From NCBI GenBank assembly GCA_963801065.1, contig CAWDDG010000009.1, forward strand, positions 183,700 through 247,699: a DNA stretch of 64,000 nt, read 5' to 3'. How positions within the stretch are numbered: position 1 is the stretch's first letter; each line of letters opens with the position of its first letter. The position numbers and the translations under genes are program-made. Below are positions 45,012 to 52,661 of this stretch, piece after piece. The stretch is from CAWDDG01 sp963801065 (GTDB lineage Bacteria; Actinomycetota; Actinomycetes; Jiangellales; Jiangellaceae). The notes under the pieces were generated by a model. It did not search any database and had not been told where the DNA came from. It worked only from the letters and a program-made list of their open reading frames with translations.

Positions 45012-46398
45012 ATGGCCGAGATGCGGATGTTGCAGTCTGTCGCTACTGCTCCGGCCGCCAGGCGTCACGTGAGACGTACTGAAGCGGCACTTCCCGTACA
45101 CCCCGATCGGCGCAAAGATCTGAACTCGTGGCGGTGCGCGCTGAGATCCGGCAGGTGTCAGCGCTCAGGAAGCGCCAGCCGTGCGGTGACGACCCAAGGA
45201 TGGCGGCTGTGAAATGAGCGGCAAGGTAGTCGTGAACAGGTGTATGTCGCTTGACGGCTTCATCGCGGGTCCCGGCCACTCGATGGACTGGGGCGGTGGT
45301 CGCGCTCTCGCCGACTTCGTGGCACCGGACGATTTCGCGGAGGTCGCCGCGGCCACCGGCGCCATGCTCGTCGGCCGACGGACCTGGGAGGTAGGCGACC
45401 GGATGGAGGCCGAGGAGCCGGGCAGCACCGACTACCCCTTCTCCGGACCGATGTTCCTCCTCACCCATAGACCGCTGGAGCCGCCGGACCCGGAGGTCAC
45501 GATCCTCTCCGGCGAGATCGGGGAAGCGGTCGCCACCGCACTGGACGCTGCGGGCGGCAAGAACCTCGAAATCCTCGGCGCCGACGTGGCCAGCCAGTGC
45601 CTGCAGCGGGGGCTCGTCGACGAGATCCTGGTGTATGTGCTGCCGGTGCTGCTCGGCGACGGCATCCGCTTCTCGTCCCCGGGCCTTGCGAGGACAGACC
45701 TGGAACCGCTCAGCAGCACGCGGTCGGGCGACGCGACCCTCCTCCGCTTCCGCGTTCGCAAGCAGTCCGACCAGACCGACGGATAGCGCCGGATCACCCG
45801 GGCTGGCGACAGGTGACCGATTGGATGCGTCACTCCTCGACGTTGCGGCCCTCACGCATCTGCCGCGATCAGGGTGCAGAGCCTCCAGCTCTCTCCTGTC
45901 GTCTGGCCCCGGGGAACGGACGGGCGCAACTCGGTGTCCCGCGCCCCTCGTGACACGGCAACATGGCAGACATGTCCTTGCCCACTCCCACGCTGCACAC
46001 CGCTCGCCTGCGGTTGCGCCCCTTCACCAGCGCGGACGCGGACGCTCTCTTCGCGCTGCACAGCAGCGCCTACGTGCTGCGCTACTGGGACGCACCGCCC
46101 TGGAGCGAGCGTGCGCGCGCCGAGCGGTTCATCGCGGCATGTCGGCAGTTGGCGGACGAAGGCAGCGGGGCACGGCTGGCCATGGACGGTGTCTCCGACG
46201 AGACGTTCCTCGGCTGGTGCAGTCTGACCCGGTGGAACCCGGACCACCGCAGCGCGTCGCTGGGCTACTGCCTCGACGATGCGGCGTGGGGCTGCGGCTA
46301 CGCGACGGAGGCCGCGCGTGCCTTGCTGCAGTGGGCATTCGACACGCTGGACCTGAATCGAGTCCAGGCCGAGGCCGATACTCGCAATGCGGCGTCGG
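45012..46398. repeat. 1.39-kb duplication, copy 2 (DHFR-like + intact GNAT)
   Basis: See 19268-20653; offset 25,745 bases. The left border lies at CATGGCCGAGATGCGGATG (motif copy 45017-45029, inverted). Beyond 46398 this copy continues with the true end of the GNAT gene. Confidence 0.85.
45214..45786 (+). CDS. Dihydrofolate-reductase-like protein, duplicate of 19470
   Basis: 190 aa, practically the same protein as at 19470-20041 (MSGKVVVNRCMSLDGFIAGP; one visible change, ILVYVLP for ILVYLLP). Both copies have open frames, so selection still acts on both or the duplication is very recent. Silent differences such as CACGATCC/CACAATCC show they have begun to diverge. Confidence 0.85.
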   Translation: MSGKVVVNRCMSLDGFIAGPGHSMDWGGGRALADFVAPDDFAEVAAATGAMLVGRRTWEVGDRMEAEEPGSTDYPFSGPMFLLTHRPLEPPDPEVTILSGEIGEAVATALDAAGGKNLEILGADVASQCLQRGLVDEILVYVLPVLLGDGIRFSSPGLARTDLEPLSSTRSGDATLLRFRVRKQSDQTDG

Positions 46399-46514
46399 CT
46401 TGCGTGCTGGAGAAGCTTGGATTCATGCGTGAAGGGACGTTGCGGGAGGACTGCGTCGTGAACGGCAAGGTGTCGGACTCGTGGGTCTACGAGCTGCTCA
46501 GGCGAGAGTGGTAG
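45963..46514 (+). CDS. GNAT acetyltransferase (RimJ/RimL type)
   Basis: 183 aa, MADMSLPTPTLHTARLRLRP FTSADADALFALH. TARLRLRPF..(A/S)DAD is the RimJ/RimL start; LGYCLDDAAWGCGYATEAAR ALLQWAFDTLDLNRVQAEAD holds the acetyl-CoA loop, and NAASACVLEKLGFMREGTLR EDCVVNGKVSDSWVYELLRR EW completes the fold. It probably acetylates an N-terminal amine or a small-molecule amine. The truncated sibling is at 20218. Confidence 0.9.
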   Translation: MADMSLPTPTLHTARLRLRPFTSADADALFALHSSAYVLRYWDAPPWSERARAERFIAACRQLADEGSGARLAMDGVSDETFLGWCSLTRWNPDHRSASLGYCLDDAAWGCGYATEAARALLQWAFDTLDLNRVQAEADTRNAASACVLEKLGFMREGTLREDCVVNGKVSDSWVYELLRREW

Positions 46515-46589
46515 CCGTCAGCTCCGAGCTTGCCGCGAGTAGAGCACGACCGTTGACCTCGACGTCTGCTCGCTGAGTAGCCTCGCGGT

Positions 46590-46878
46590 GTGGCGACGAG
46601 GTCTGAGCGTCAGGCTGCGCTCGAGGTGGTCGGGGCGTATCACGAGGCACAACTGTCGCTGTTGCTCGGTCGTGCTGCTGAGGCTATCGATCGGTTCCGG
46701 GTGGGTGAGGCTTGATGCTTTCGAGACTGATGCGGACCTGTTTCAATACGGCCGTGCGGCCAAGGAGTTGTGGAAGTTCTGCAGCATCGGGGATGTGTTC
46801 TCCACCGCAGCGGTGATTGCCGATGGCCCACCGATGGACTGGTGGGCACGCGGAGCATTCAAGCGGCGGAAGCGCTGA
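46590..46878 (+). pseudogene. Small conserved actinobacterial protein, one frameshift
   Basis: GTG 46590 opens MATRSERQAALEVVGAYHEA QLSLLLGRAAEAIDRFRVGE and stops after Ala. The next frame, entered near 46710, continues LDAFETDADLFQYGRAAKEL WKFCSIGDVFSTAAVIADGP PMDWWARGAFKRRKR. Joined, about 96 aa of a helical protein with a basic WWxRGA end. It resembles short proteins found widely in actinobacteria, often near mobile DNA, with no known role. Confidence 0.6.
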
Positions 46879-46919
46879 CTCAGAATCGCGTGATCGCAGG
46901 ACCGCGCTGGGCGTGAGGC

Positions 46920-47831
46920 TCAGGTCCCGGCAGCCATGAAGGCGGCCAGAATGTAGTTGGCGTGTCGGTCGAGGTTGTTGCGGGCGAGGTCGTACCGCAT
47001 GGTGGTGCGCGGATCGGCGTGCCGGGCGGCGATCTGAACGTCGCGGAGGTCGACGCCGGCGTCGAGCATGGTGGTCACGTAGGTGTGGCGGAGCATGTGG
47101 GGGTGCATCCGCACCGCGGCCAGGCCGGCGGTCTTGGCCAGGGCGCGGAGGCGGCGGGTGGCGCAGTGTCGGTCCATCCGACTGCCAGTGTGGCTGCGCA
47201 GGATCGGCCCGCCGGTGCGGCCCGCCGCGGCTCGGTCGATCGCCCGGGCCACCGCGGGTGGTAACGGGACGTCGACGATCTTGTCGCCCTTTCCGTGGAC
47301 GTGGAGGACCCGGTGCCCGTGGATCTCCGATAGCTCGGTGATGTCGGCTCCGGTGGCCTCGAACACCCGCAGCCCCAGCAGACCAGCATGGCGACCAGGG
47401 CGAAGTCGTTGAGATTGGATGATTCGCGGGCGGCGGTGAGCATGGCCTCGAACTGCAGGTGGGTCAGTCCGAGGGTGGGTGACTCCGCGGGGACCCGCGG
47501 CCGGCGTACGTGCTCGGCCGGAGACCGAGGCAGGATGCCGTCGATCACGCAGGTGCAGTAGAAGCCGGCCATTACCGAGAGTCGTCGAGACACTTGGATG
47601 GCTTGTAGCGGCGGACTTCTTGCATCCACCGCATGAACAGCTCGATGTGGACGCGTTCAGCGGCCAACGGATCCAGCTGCCGCGCACTGCACCATGACAG
47701 ATAGCGCGGAGATCAGATTCGACATGCAGTCGGCTCTGGCCCTTGTACCCGGCTAGGAACGCCGCGACAGCACGCCAGAGCCGATCGCGATCGGGCTCGA
47801 TGCAGTCAGAAAGAACGATGAATTCACTCAT
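46920..47831 (-). pseudogene. Tyrosine recombinase copy (d), at least three lesions
   Basis: From 47831: MSEFIVLSDCIEPDRDRLWR AVAAFLAGYKGQSRLHVESD LRA, then a frame loss near 47703; the middle frame gives SRRLSVMAGFYCTCVIDGIL and LGLTHLQFEAMLTAARESSN. A base is missing in the MLGLLGLR codons near 47385, and the last frame gives RVFEATGADITELSEIHGHR, HMLRHTYVTTMLDAGVDLRD VQIAARHADPRTTMRYDLAR to MAAGT. Active-site residues are conserved. A reversed motif copy lies at 47888-47902, upstream of its start. Confidence 0.85.
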
Positions 47832-47964
47832 CCGTCGAGTGCCACACTCGGGCCGCGAGCCGTCAACGAGACGCTACGCGCGCTACTCGCGGCAGATGAG
47901 TGCGTTCTCAGTGGTCGGTGACGACGCGCCCGGCGAAGGCAACCAAGACTCCGAGACCTCGGAG

Positions 47965-48405
47965 CTAGCCGCGTTCCGCGGGCACGATGACCGGGACCCC
48001 GCTTCCCTCCTCGAGGCGGCGCGCGATGCTGGCGGAGTCCCGCTCGGGCTGGGCCGGACCGGCCAGGAACTCGTCGAGTACCGCCATCTCGGAGGCACCG
48101 ACGCCGCCGCTGGTGGTCCACACGATCTCCTGGCGGTCGGCCGAGCCCTCCAGGTCGACCTCGTAGGAGAGGAACGGGCAGCAGGCGGCTTCGCGCCGGA
48201 CCAGGTCAAGCAGCCATTCGCGCACGCCCGGGCGGTCAGCGACCCGGAACGTGGTGGCGGTGTCGGTGGACTCCCGGCCGAGCAGGGCGTGTTCGAACAG
48301 GCGGCGGTACTCGGCGATGCGGTCGACGAGGGTGTCTTCGGCGTCGGTCATGTCACAGGCGACCGGGGCCTCGGGGCGGGCGGCGATGGACAGCAGCTTG
48401 GTCAT
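47965..48405 (-). CDS. Small Cys-containing protein divergent from a MerR regulator
   Basis: 146 aa from ATG 48405: MTKLLSIAARPEAPVACDMT DAEDTLVDRIAEYRRLFEHA, then LLDLVRREAACCPFLSYEVD LEGSADRQEIVWTT. ACD near residue 17 and EAACCPFLSYEV supply three Cys that could bind metal. Similar proteins stand beside MerR genes in actinobacteria and may act in metal or mercury handling. The promoter in front has the geometry of a MerR-activated promoter (see 48414-48443), so it is the likely target. Confidence 0.75.
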   Translation of the reverse strand: MTKLLSIAARPEAPVACDMTDAEDTLVDRIAEYRRLFEHALLGRESTDTATTFRVADRPGVREWLLDLVRREAACCPFLSYEVDLEGSADRQEIVWTTSGGVGASEMAVLDEFLAGPAQPERDSASIARRLEEGSGVPVIVPAERG

Positions 48406-48413
48406 GTCTCGAC

Positions 48414-48443
48414 GGTAGAGTCTGGACCATGGTCCAGGGTCAA
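48414..48443 (-). promoter_or_regulatory. MerR-type promoter with perfect 16-bp palindrome
   Basis: Minus strand: TTGACC (48443-48438) as -35, then CTGGACCATGGTCCAG (48437-48422), a perfect palindrome, then AC and TCTACC (48419-48414) as -10. The spacer is 18 bases, longer than the usual 17, as needed for MerR-family activation by DNA untwisting. It drives the gene at 47965-48405; merR itself starts on the other strand at 48488. Confidence 0.75.
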
Positions 48444-48487
48444 CAGTTGTGCGGAACCAGTCGTCACGAAGTGAGGAGTGCGGGGAG

Positions 48488-48883
48488 ATGAACGATGGGC
48501 GCATGCGCATCGGGGAGTTCTCTGTGGCGGCAGGCGTCTCGGTGGACGCGGTCCGGTTCTACGAGCGCCGCGGAGTTCTGCGCCCAGCGCCGCGGACCAC
48601 GGGTGGGTACCGGATGTTCAACGACCGCGACCTGGACCAGGTCCGAATGGCGCGGCAGCTGCAGCAGCTCGGGCTCACGGTCACCGAGGTCGTGGACGCG
48701 CTGGCCGCGCACAACGTCGGCGGTGCGACCTGCACCTCGGAGCGGTGGCGCCTCGAGCAGGTCGAGACCCGGATCGAGGCCCAGTTGGCGGAGCTGCGCC
48801 GAACCCGCCGCCTCATCCGAGACGCGCTGGCCGCATGCGACACCGGCCACTGCCGGCTCGCCACTCCCTCCCCAGAGGCGTAG
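48488..48883 (+). CDS. MerR-family metal-responsive regulator
   Basis: 131 aa from ATG 48488 (GGGGAG upstream). N-terminal winged helix: MRIGEFSVAAGVSVDAVRFY ERRGVLRPAPRTTGGYRMFN; then a dimerisation helix and cysteines at VGGATCTSERW and DALAACDTGHCRLATP. A Cys before the long helix plus a C-terminal CxxxxC pair is the metal-site pattern of MerR/ZntR/CueR-like proteins. Most likely it activates the divergent gene at 47965 on metal binding; which metal is open. Confidence 0.85.
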   Translation: MNDGRMRIGEFSVAAGVSVDAVRFYERRGVLRPAPRTTGGYRMFNDRDLDQVRMARQLQQLGLTVTEVVDALAAHNVGGATCTSERWRLEQVETRIEAQLAELRRTRRLIRDALAACDTGHCRLATPSPEA

Positions 48884-49126
48884 CCGGCCTCAGGTCGCTG
48901 GCACGCACGTCGGAAGGATCGCGTCGCGGGCAGCCTTGATCGTCCGACGGGGAGCAGTGGAGGACGACAGAGCGATGGGCGAATGCTTGTCTCTCGACGC
49001 GAGCGTGCGATCCTGCAGGGCCAGGCTGCCTGCGTCTCAGCCGGCGGAATAGCGCACGCTCATTGGCATGACAGCGAGCGGACAGCGGCATGAGAGTGCG
49101 TTGGTCCACACCCGCGGCGACCTGGC

Positions 49127-49777
49127 GTGATCCTGACGGGCGGCGGGTCAGCGTCGGTCGTCGTTACTGGCTCGGCGACAATCGAGGGCGTGCCCGTGCC
49201 GTATGACGTGCAGACGAATTTCGTGCGCGTTGTCTTCGAAGTCAGCGTCGGCGCCTTCGTGGTGGGCGAGCTCTGGCAGGGCTTTCACGTACGCCGCGGC
49301 GCGACCCGTGCCGATCTCCGCGCAGAGACTTTGTTCAGGGTGATGTTCTTCGGTGGGATCCTCCTTCTCCCATTTGGTCGAGCTGTCACCCCGGGCGCCG
49401 CGATCGGCGGCGGCGCCTGGCTGTTCGCGCTCGGGGTGCTGATCGCGTGGCTCGGCCTGCTGCTGCGTTGGTGGTCCTTCGTGAGCCTGGGGGAGTACTT
49501 CACCGTGGTCGTGAAGACCAGTGAAGACCAACCCGTCGTGGCTCGTGGTCCGTACCGGGTCCTCCGACACCCGAGTTACACCGGCCTGCTGCTGGCATTT
49601 GCTGGAGGCGGTCTCATGTTGGGCAATTGGGTGAGCACCGCCGGCGCCGTCGGCGTGGTGTTAGCCGCTCTCATCTACCGCCTTCGGATCGAAGAGCGCG
49701 CCTTGGAGGCCGCCCTGGGTGACCGCTACCGAGAGTTTGCAGGGAGCCGTGCTCGGCTCATTCCGTACGTTTGGTGA
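49127..49777 (+). CDS. Isoprenylcysteine-methyltransferase-like (ICMT/PEMT) membrane protein
   Basis: 216 aa from GTG 49127 (GTG 49190 or 49196 would remove a low-quality start and may be correct). Membrane helices: FEVSVGAFVVGELWQGFH, FRVMFFGGILLLPFG, AWLFALGVLIAWLGLLLRWW. The signature VARGPYRVLRHPSYTGLLLA FAGGGLMLGNW is the S-adenosylmethionine-binding RHPxY region of bacterial ICMT-like methyltransferases, and RIEERALEAALGDRYREFAG ends the fold. The substrate in bacteria is unknown. Confidence 0.85.
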   Translation: MILTGGGSASVVVTGSATIEGVPVPYDVQTNFVRVVFEVSVGAFVVGELWQGFHVRRGATRADLRAETLFRVMFFGGILLLPFGRAVTPGAAIGGGAWLFALGVLIAWLGLLLRWWSFVSLGEYFTVVVKTSEDQPVVARGPYRVLRHPSYTGLLLAFAGGGLMLGNWVSTAGAVGVVLAALIYRLRIEERALEAALGDRYREFAGSRARLIPYVW

Positions 49778-49892
49778 CTCCAAGGACCGACCGAGCACGT
49801 CGCCCTGGTCTAGCAACTTTGATCGCGCAGCGAGCCGTCCGCTCCTCGGCACGACCGAGCGGATCGCGGCTTGAGCGGATGTTCCTCGTGAC

Positions 49893-50234
49893 TCACCATC
49901 CGAGCTCGCGCAGTCGTGCATCGCCGATTCCGAAGTGGTGACCCACCTCGTGAACGACCGTCCGCCGTACTTGCTCGACGACATCAGCCTCGCTGGCGCA
50001 CACCGCACAGATGGCGCGGCGGAAGATCGTGATCCGATCGGGCAAGGCGCCGGCGTAGAAGGTCGAGCGCCGCGTCAACGGAACTCCCTGGTAGAGCCCC
50101 AACAGGCCCGCCGGACCTCCGTTGCGTTGCACGGTGACGGCCACGTTGCTCATGAGCTCTCCGAGCTCGTCGGGCAAACCATCGAGCGCCTCGGTGACGA
50201 TCGCCTCGAATCGCTCGGGATCAACCTCGACCAT
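49893..50234 (-). CDS. Small zincin-like metallopeptidase-family protein
   Basis: 113 aa, MVEVDPERFEAIVTEALDGL PDELGELMSNVAVTVQRNGG. The end reads VVEQVRRTVVHEVGHHFGIG DARLRELGW, with the HExGHHFGxxD zinc site typical of the actinobacterial metallopeptidase family (DUF1025-like). PLTRRSTFYAGALPDRITIF RRAI precedes it as usual. The protein is full length; its peptidase activity has not been shown for most members. Confidence 0.85.
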   Translation of the reverse strand: MVEVDPERFEAIVTEALDGLPDELGELMSNVAVTVQRNGGPAGLLGLYQGVPLTRRSTFYAGALPDRITIFRRAICAVCASEADVVEQVRRTVVHEVGHHFGIGDARLRELGW

Positions 50235-50377
50235 GCGTCAAGTGTCCAACCCGACCAACGCGAGGAAACGCTTGAACGCTCGTATCTCGCCACCTTCGAG
50301 CTCTTCGCGGCATGAGAATGTGTTTGTCATCGATGATGCGGGGATGACACGCGAGGAACTGCGGTGAGACTGGTCGC

Positions 50378-51226
50378 CTAGTCCGCAACGCGTCGATACC
50401 CGCCGCTGACCCAGTCGGCGACCAGTCGGCCGTATTCCTCCGCTGCTTCTTCCCACGCGAAGTGGCCGGCGTCGAGAGGATGTATCTCGCTGTTGGGGAG
50501 GAGGTCGTCCAGGTACTCGCTGTTCGACCACGGCACGAGGTCATCGTGGCGGCCCGCCACGATCTGGGTCGGCGTGGTGATCGACGGCAGCAGATCATGC
50601 AGCACCGGGTTCTGCTCGGGGTAGGTCCGCACAAACCGCGCCGACTCTGCGAAGCGTCCGAGGTCGTAGGCGCTGACGTAGTCCTCGTGGACCTCCGGCT
50701 CGCTGACGCTCGGGGCGGCCGGCTCGACCGCGTAGCCGATATTCGTTCTGGCGTCGAGAGCGCGCACGTCATCCAGCGTCGGCGCTTCGATGATGTCCTT
50801 GAGCGCGCCGCCCGCGTCGATCGGGAAGCGGACCGCGCCGCCGCCGATGGTCAGGCTCGTGACCCGTTCTGGAGCCTTCGCAGCAAGGAAAAGCGCCGCG
50901 GCCGTGCCAACGTCCGGGCCGACGACGTGCGGAGCTCCGAGGCCCCACTCATCGATCAGGCGGGCCAGGAACGCTCCGGAGCCGTCCGGGGCGATCAACT
51001 CCGGGCGACCATCTGAGTGGCCGAATCCCGGCATGTCGATGGCGACCACCCGCCCGACTGCCGCAACGCGGCTCCAGATGCGGCGGAAGGCCCAAAGGCT
51101 TTCCGGCCACGGCGCCAGCAGCAGCATGGTGATGTCCGAGTCTGCCTTGTTGTCCGCGAACCTCACCCGCACTCCGTCACAGACTCGGAAGTACGTGCTG
51201 ATCGTCGAAACCGCCTCGGCATCCAT
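50378..51226 (-). CDS. Alpha/beta hydrolase of the epoxide-hydrolase/dehalogenase type
   Basis: 282 aa from ATG 51226 with GAGAG upstream (MDAEAVSTISTYFRVCDGVR). LLLAPWPESLWAFRRIWSRV is the oxyanion region, VVAIDMPGFGHSDGRPELI follows, and the nucleophile elbow is VVGPDVGTAAALFLAAKAPE, with Asp as in epoxide hydrolases and haloalkane dehalogenases. QIVAGRHDDLVPW gives a late acid and LDAGHFAWEEAAEEYGRLVA the His. It is divergent from a TetR gene 120 bases away, whose repeats overlap its promoter, so it is probably that repressor's target. Confidence 0.85.
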   Translation of the reverse strand: MDAEAVSTISTYFRVCDGVRVRFADNKADSDITMLLLAPWPESLWAFRRIWSRVAAVGRVVAIDMPGFGHSDGRPELIAPDGSGAFLARLIDEWGLGAPHVVGPDVGTAAALFLAAKAPERVTSLTIGGGAVRFPIDAGGALKDIIEAPTLDDVRALDARTNIGYAVEPAAPSVSEPEVHEDYVSAYDLGRFAESARFVRTYPEQNPVLHDLLPSITTPTQIVAGRHDDLVPWSNSEYLDDLLPNSEIHPLDAGHFAWEEAAEEYGRLVADWVSGGYRRVAD

Positions 51227-51303
51227 CTGGCGACTCTCTTCGTTGAACCCGCTATCGACCGGATCGCCCACCTGATCTGCCCGACACGCTGTGCCGTGGA
51301 GCG

Positions 51304-51340
51304 ATCGCTCCAGTAGTTCTAGACCAATCGCTCCAGTAGT
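51304..51340. promoter_or_regulatory. Tandem 13-base repeats between TetR and hydrolase genes
   Basis: ATCGCTCCAGTAG at 51304-51316 and again at 51328-51340, 24 bases apart, with TAGACCAATCGCTCCA spanning the middle. That word resembles the TAGACC-n-TCG...TA operators of LmrA/YxaF-type TetR proteins. Two turns of helix separate the repeats. Confidence 0.55.
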
Positions 51341-51349
51341 GTCAAGGGC

Positions 51350-51937
51350 GTGGTACGCGATCGTGACACTCGGGCGGAGCTGGTGCAGACGATGGCGGGG
51401 CTGCTGCGCGACCAGGGGTACACCGCGACCGGACGGGCACAGCTGCTGGCGGAAAGCGGCGTCTCCAACGGGTCGCTGTACCACCACTTCCCGGGCGGCA
51501 TGGAAGAGGTGGCCGGAGCTGCCCTCGAGGCGTCCGGCCACGTCGTCGCCGACGCGCTCCGCGAAGCGTTGGACGGGGCACCCAACGCAGGCGAAGGCGT
51601 CGTCCGGTTCCTCGACATCGCGCAGGGGGCGGCGATCGACGAACAGTGCGCCGGTTGCCCGGTGGCGCCGACCGCACTCGAATCACCCATCATCAGCCCC
51701 CGTCTCCGCGCGGTCGCAGCGCGGTGCTTCGACCAATGGGAGGCACTGATCGCCGCGCGGCTGCGCGCGGACGGATGGCCCGAAGACTCGCTCGCGACGG
51801 CGGCCTCAGCAGCCCTCGCCCTCATTGAAGGTGCGCTCCTGCTCGCTCGGGTGAGCGGGCAACTGAGCCACCTCGCCCACGCCAAGCACGCAGCACTGAC
51901 TCTCCTCGCCGCGCCACCCGCCCAGGACGACAGCTGA
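51350..51937 (+). CDS. TetR-family repressor (LmrA/YxaF-like)
   Basis: 195 aa from GTG 51350: VRDRDTRAELVQTMAGLLRD QGYTATGRAQLLAESGVSNG SLYHHFPGGMEEVAGAALEA. G.S.GSLYHHFP.G.E.....AL is the recognition helix of the LmrA/YxaF subgroup; AGCPVAPTALESP in the ligand domain also fits. The gene is divergent from the hydrolase, with tandem repeats between. It likely senses a lipophilic compound the hydrolase acts on. Confidence 0.85.
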   Translation: MVRDRDTRAELVQTMAGLLRDQGYTATGRAQLLAESGVSNGSLYHHFPGGMEEVAGAALEASGHVVADALREALDGAPNAGEGVVRFLDIAQGAAIDEQCAGCPVAPTALESPIISPRLRAVAARCFDQWEALIAARLRADGWPEDSLATAASAALALIEGALLLARVSGQLSHLAHAKHAALTLLAAPPAQDDS

Positions 51938-52007
51938 ACCATCGGCGCCGCAGTAGCACTTCACAACCCGCACCCCCACCCACCCCCCCGATGAGCGAGT
52001 GCTGGCA

Positions 52008-52577
52008 CTAGTCCCGCTCGCGGTACAGGGGAGCCGGCTCCCCGTAGTGCACTCGTCGAACAGCACCCGGCAGGGCTTTAGCCAGAGCTTGGGACGCGTC
52101 GACGGAACAACCCACGGTGAACTCGATCTCCTCGTCGACCTCGCAGGCCAGGCACCAGGCCTGATCCTCGGGCCACACGAGGTGCGGTTCTTGATAGCAG
52201 CCCTGCGCGGAGCCGTACCAAGCCAGAGCTGGTGCGTCTCTGAGTGCTTCGACAGGGCCGGTGAACAGCAGCATGGCTCGATTGGGAATGTCGACTCGCG
52301 GCGCTTGCGGAGCCAAATTCGGGCCCCAGCCCTCCCAGATCGCCGCATACCCGGTGGCAGGCGTGGCCGAGTACGACGCGAGAGTCGCCAGTGCTACGCG
52401 AAGGGCAGGCTGTTCTCCTGCCCGGTCGACACCATCCGCATCGGCAAGAGCGATACGCACATACACGTCAAAGCCTGGTGGGCCGTACCGAACAAGATCC
52501 CACCAATCAACATCAGCCCGCAGCAACCACCGCGCTGCATCCGCGTTTGCAGCGGGCCTAATCTCCGTCACACCCAT
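52008..52577 (-). CDS. Conserved protein of unknown function
   Basis: 189 aa if started at ATG 52577 (MGVTEIRPAANADAARWLLR ADVDWWDLVRYGPPGFDVYV RIALADADG). Later ALATLASYSATPATGYAAIW EGWG and NRAMLLFTGPVEALRDAPAL AWYGSA. Trp-rich, acidic, and with AWCLACEVDEEIEFTVGC near the end. It resembles actinobacterial proteins of unknown role. Motif copy 52608-52622 lies just upstream of the start. Confidence 0.65.
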   Translation of the reverse strand: MGVTEIRPAANADAARWLLRADVDWWDLVRYGPPGFDVYVRIALADADGVDRAGEQPALRVALATLASYSATPATGYAAIWEGWGPNLAPQAPRVDIPNRAMLLFTGPVEALRDAPALAWYGSAQGCYQEPHLVWPEDQAWCLACEVDEEIEFTVGCSVDASQALAKALPGAVRRVHYGEPAPLYRERD

Positions 52578-52661
52578 CAGTCTGGTGCACCGCACCGCCA
52601 GCGACCATCCGCATATGCCGCGATGAGTGCGCATTGGGCCGCCCACGGGCTAGCCGGTCTA

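Noticed and set aside
43649..45013. 454-codon open frame on the minus strand
   Set aside because: Antisense shadow of the FAD-linked oxidoreductase; composition is Gly/Arg-rich without motifs.
18501..52622. CRISPR array
   Set aside because: The recurring motif is not regularly spaced, spacers would be kilobases with genes, and no cas gene is seen.
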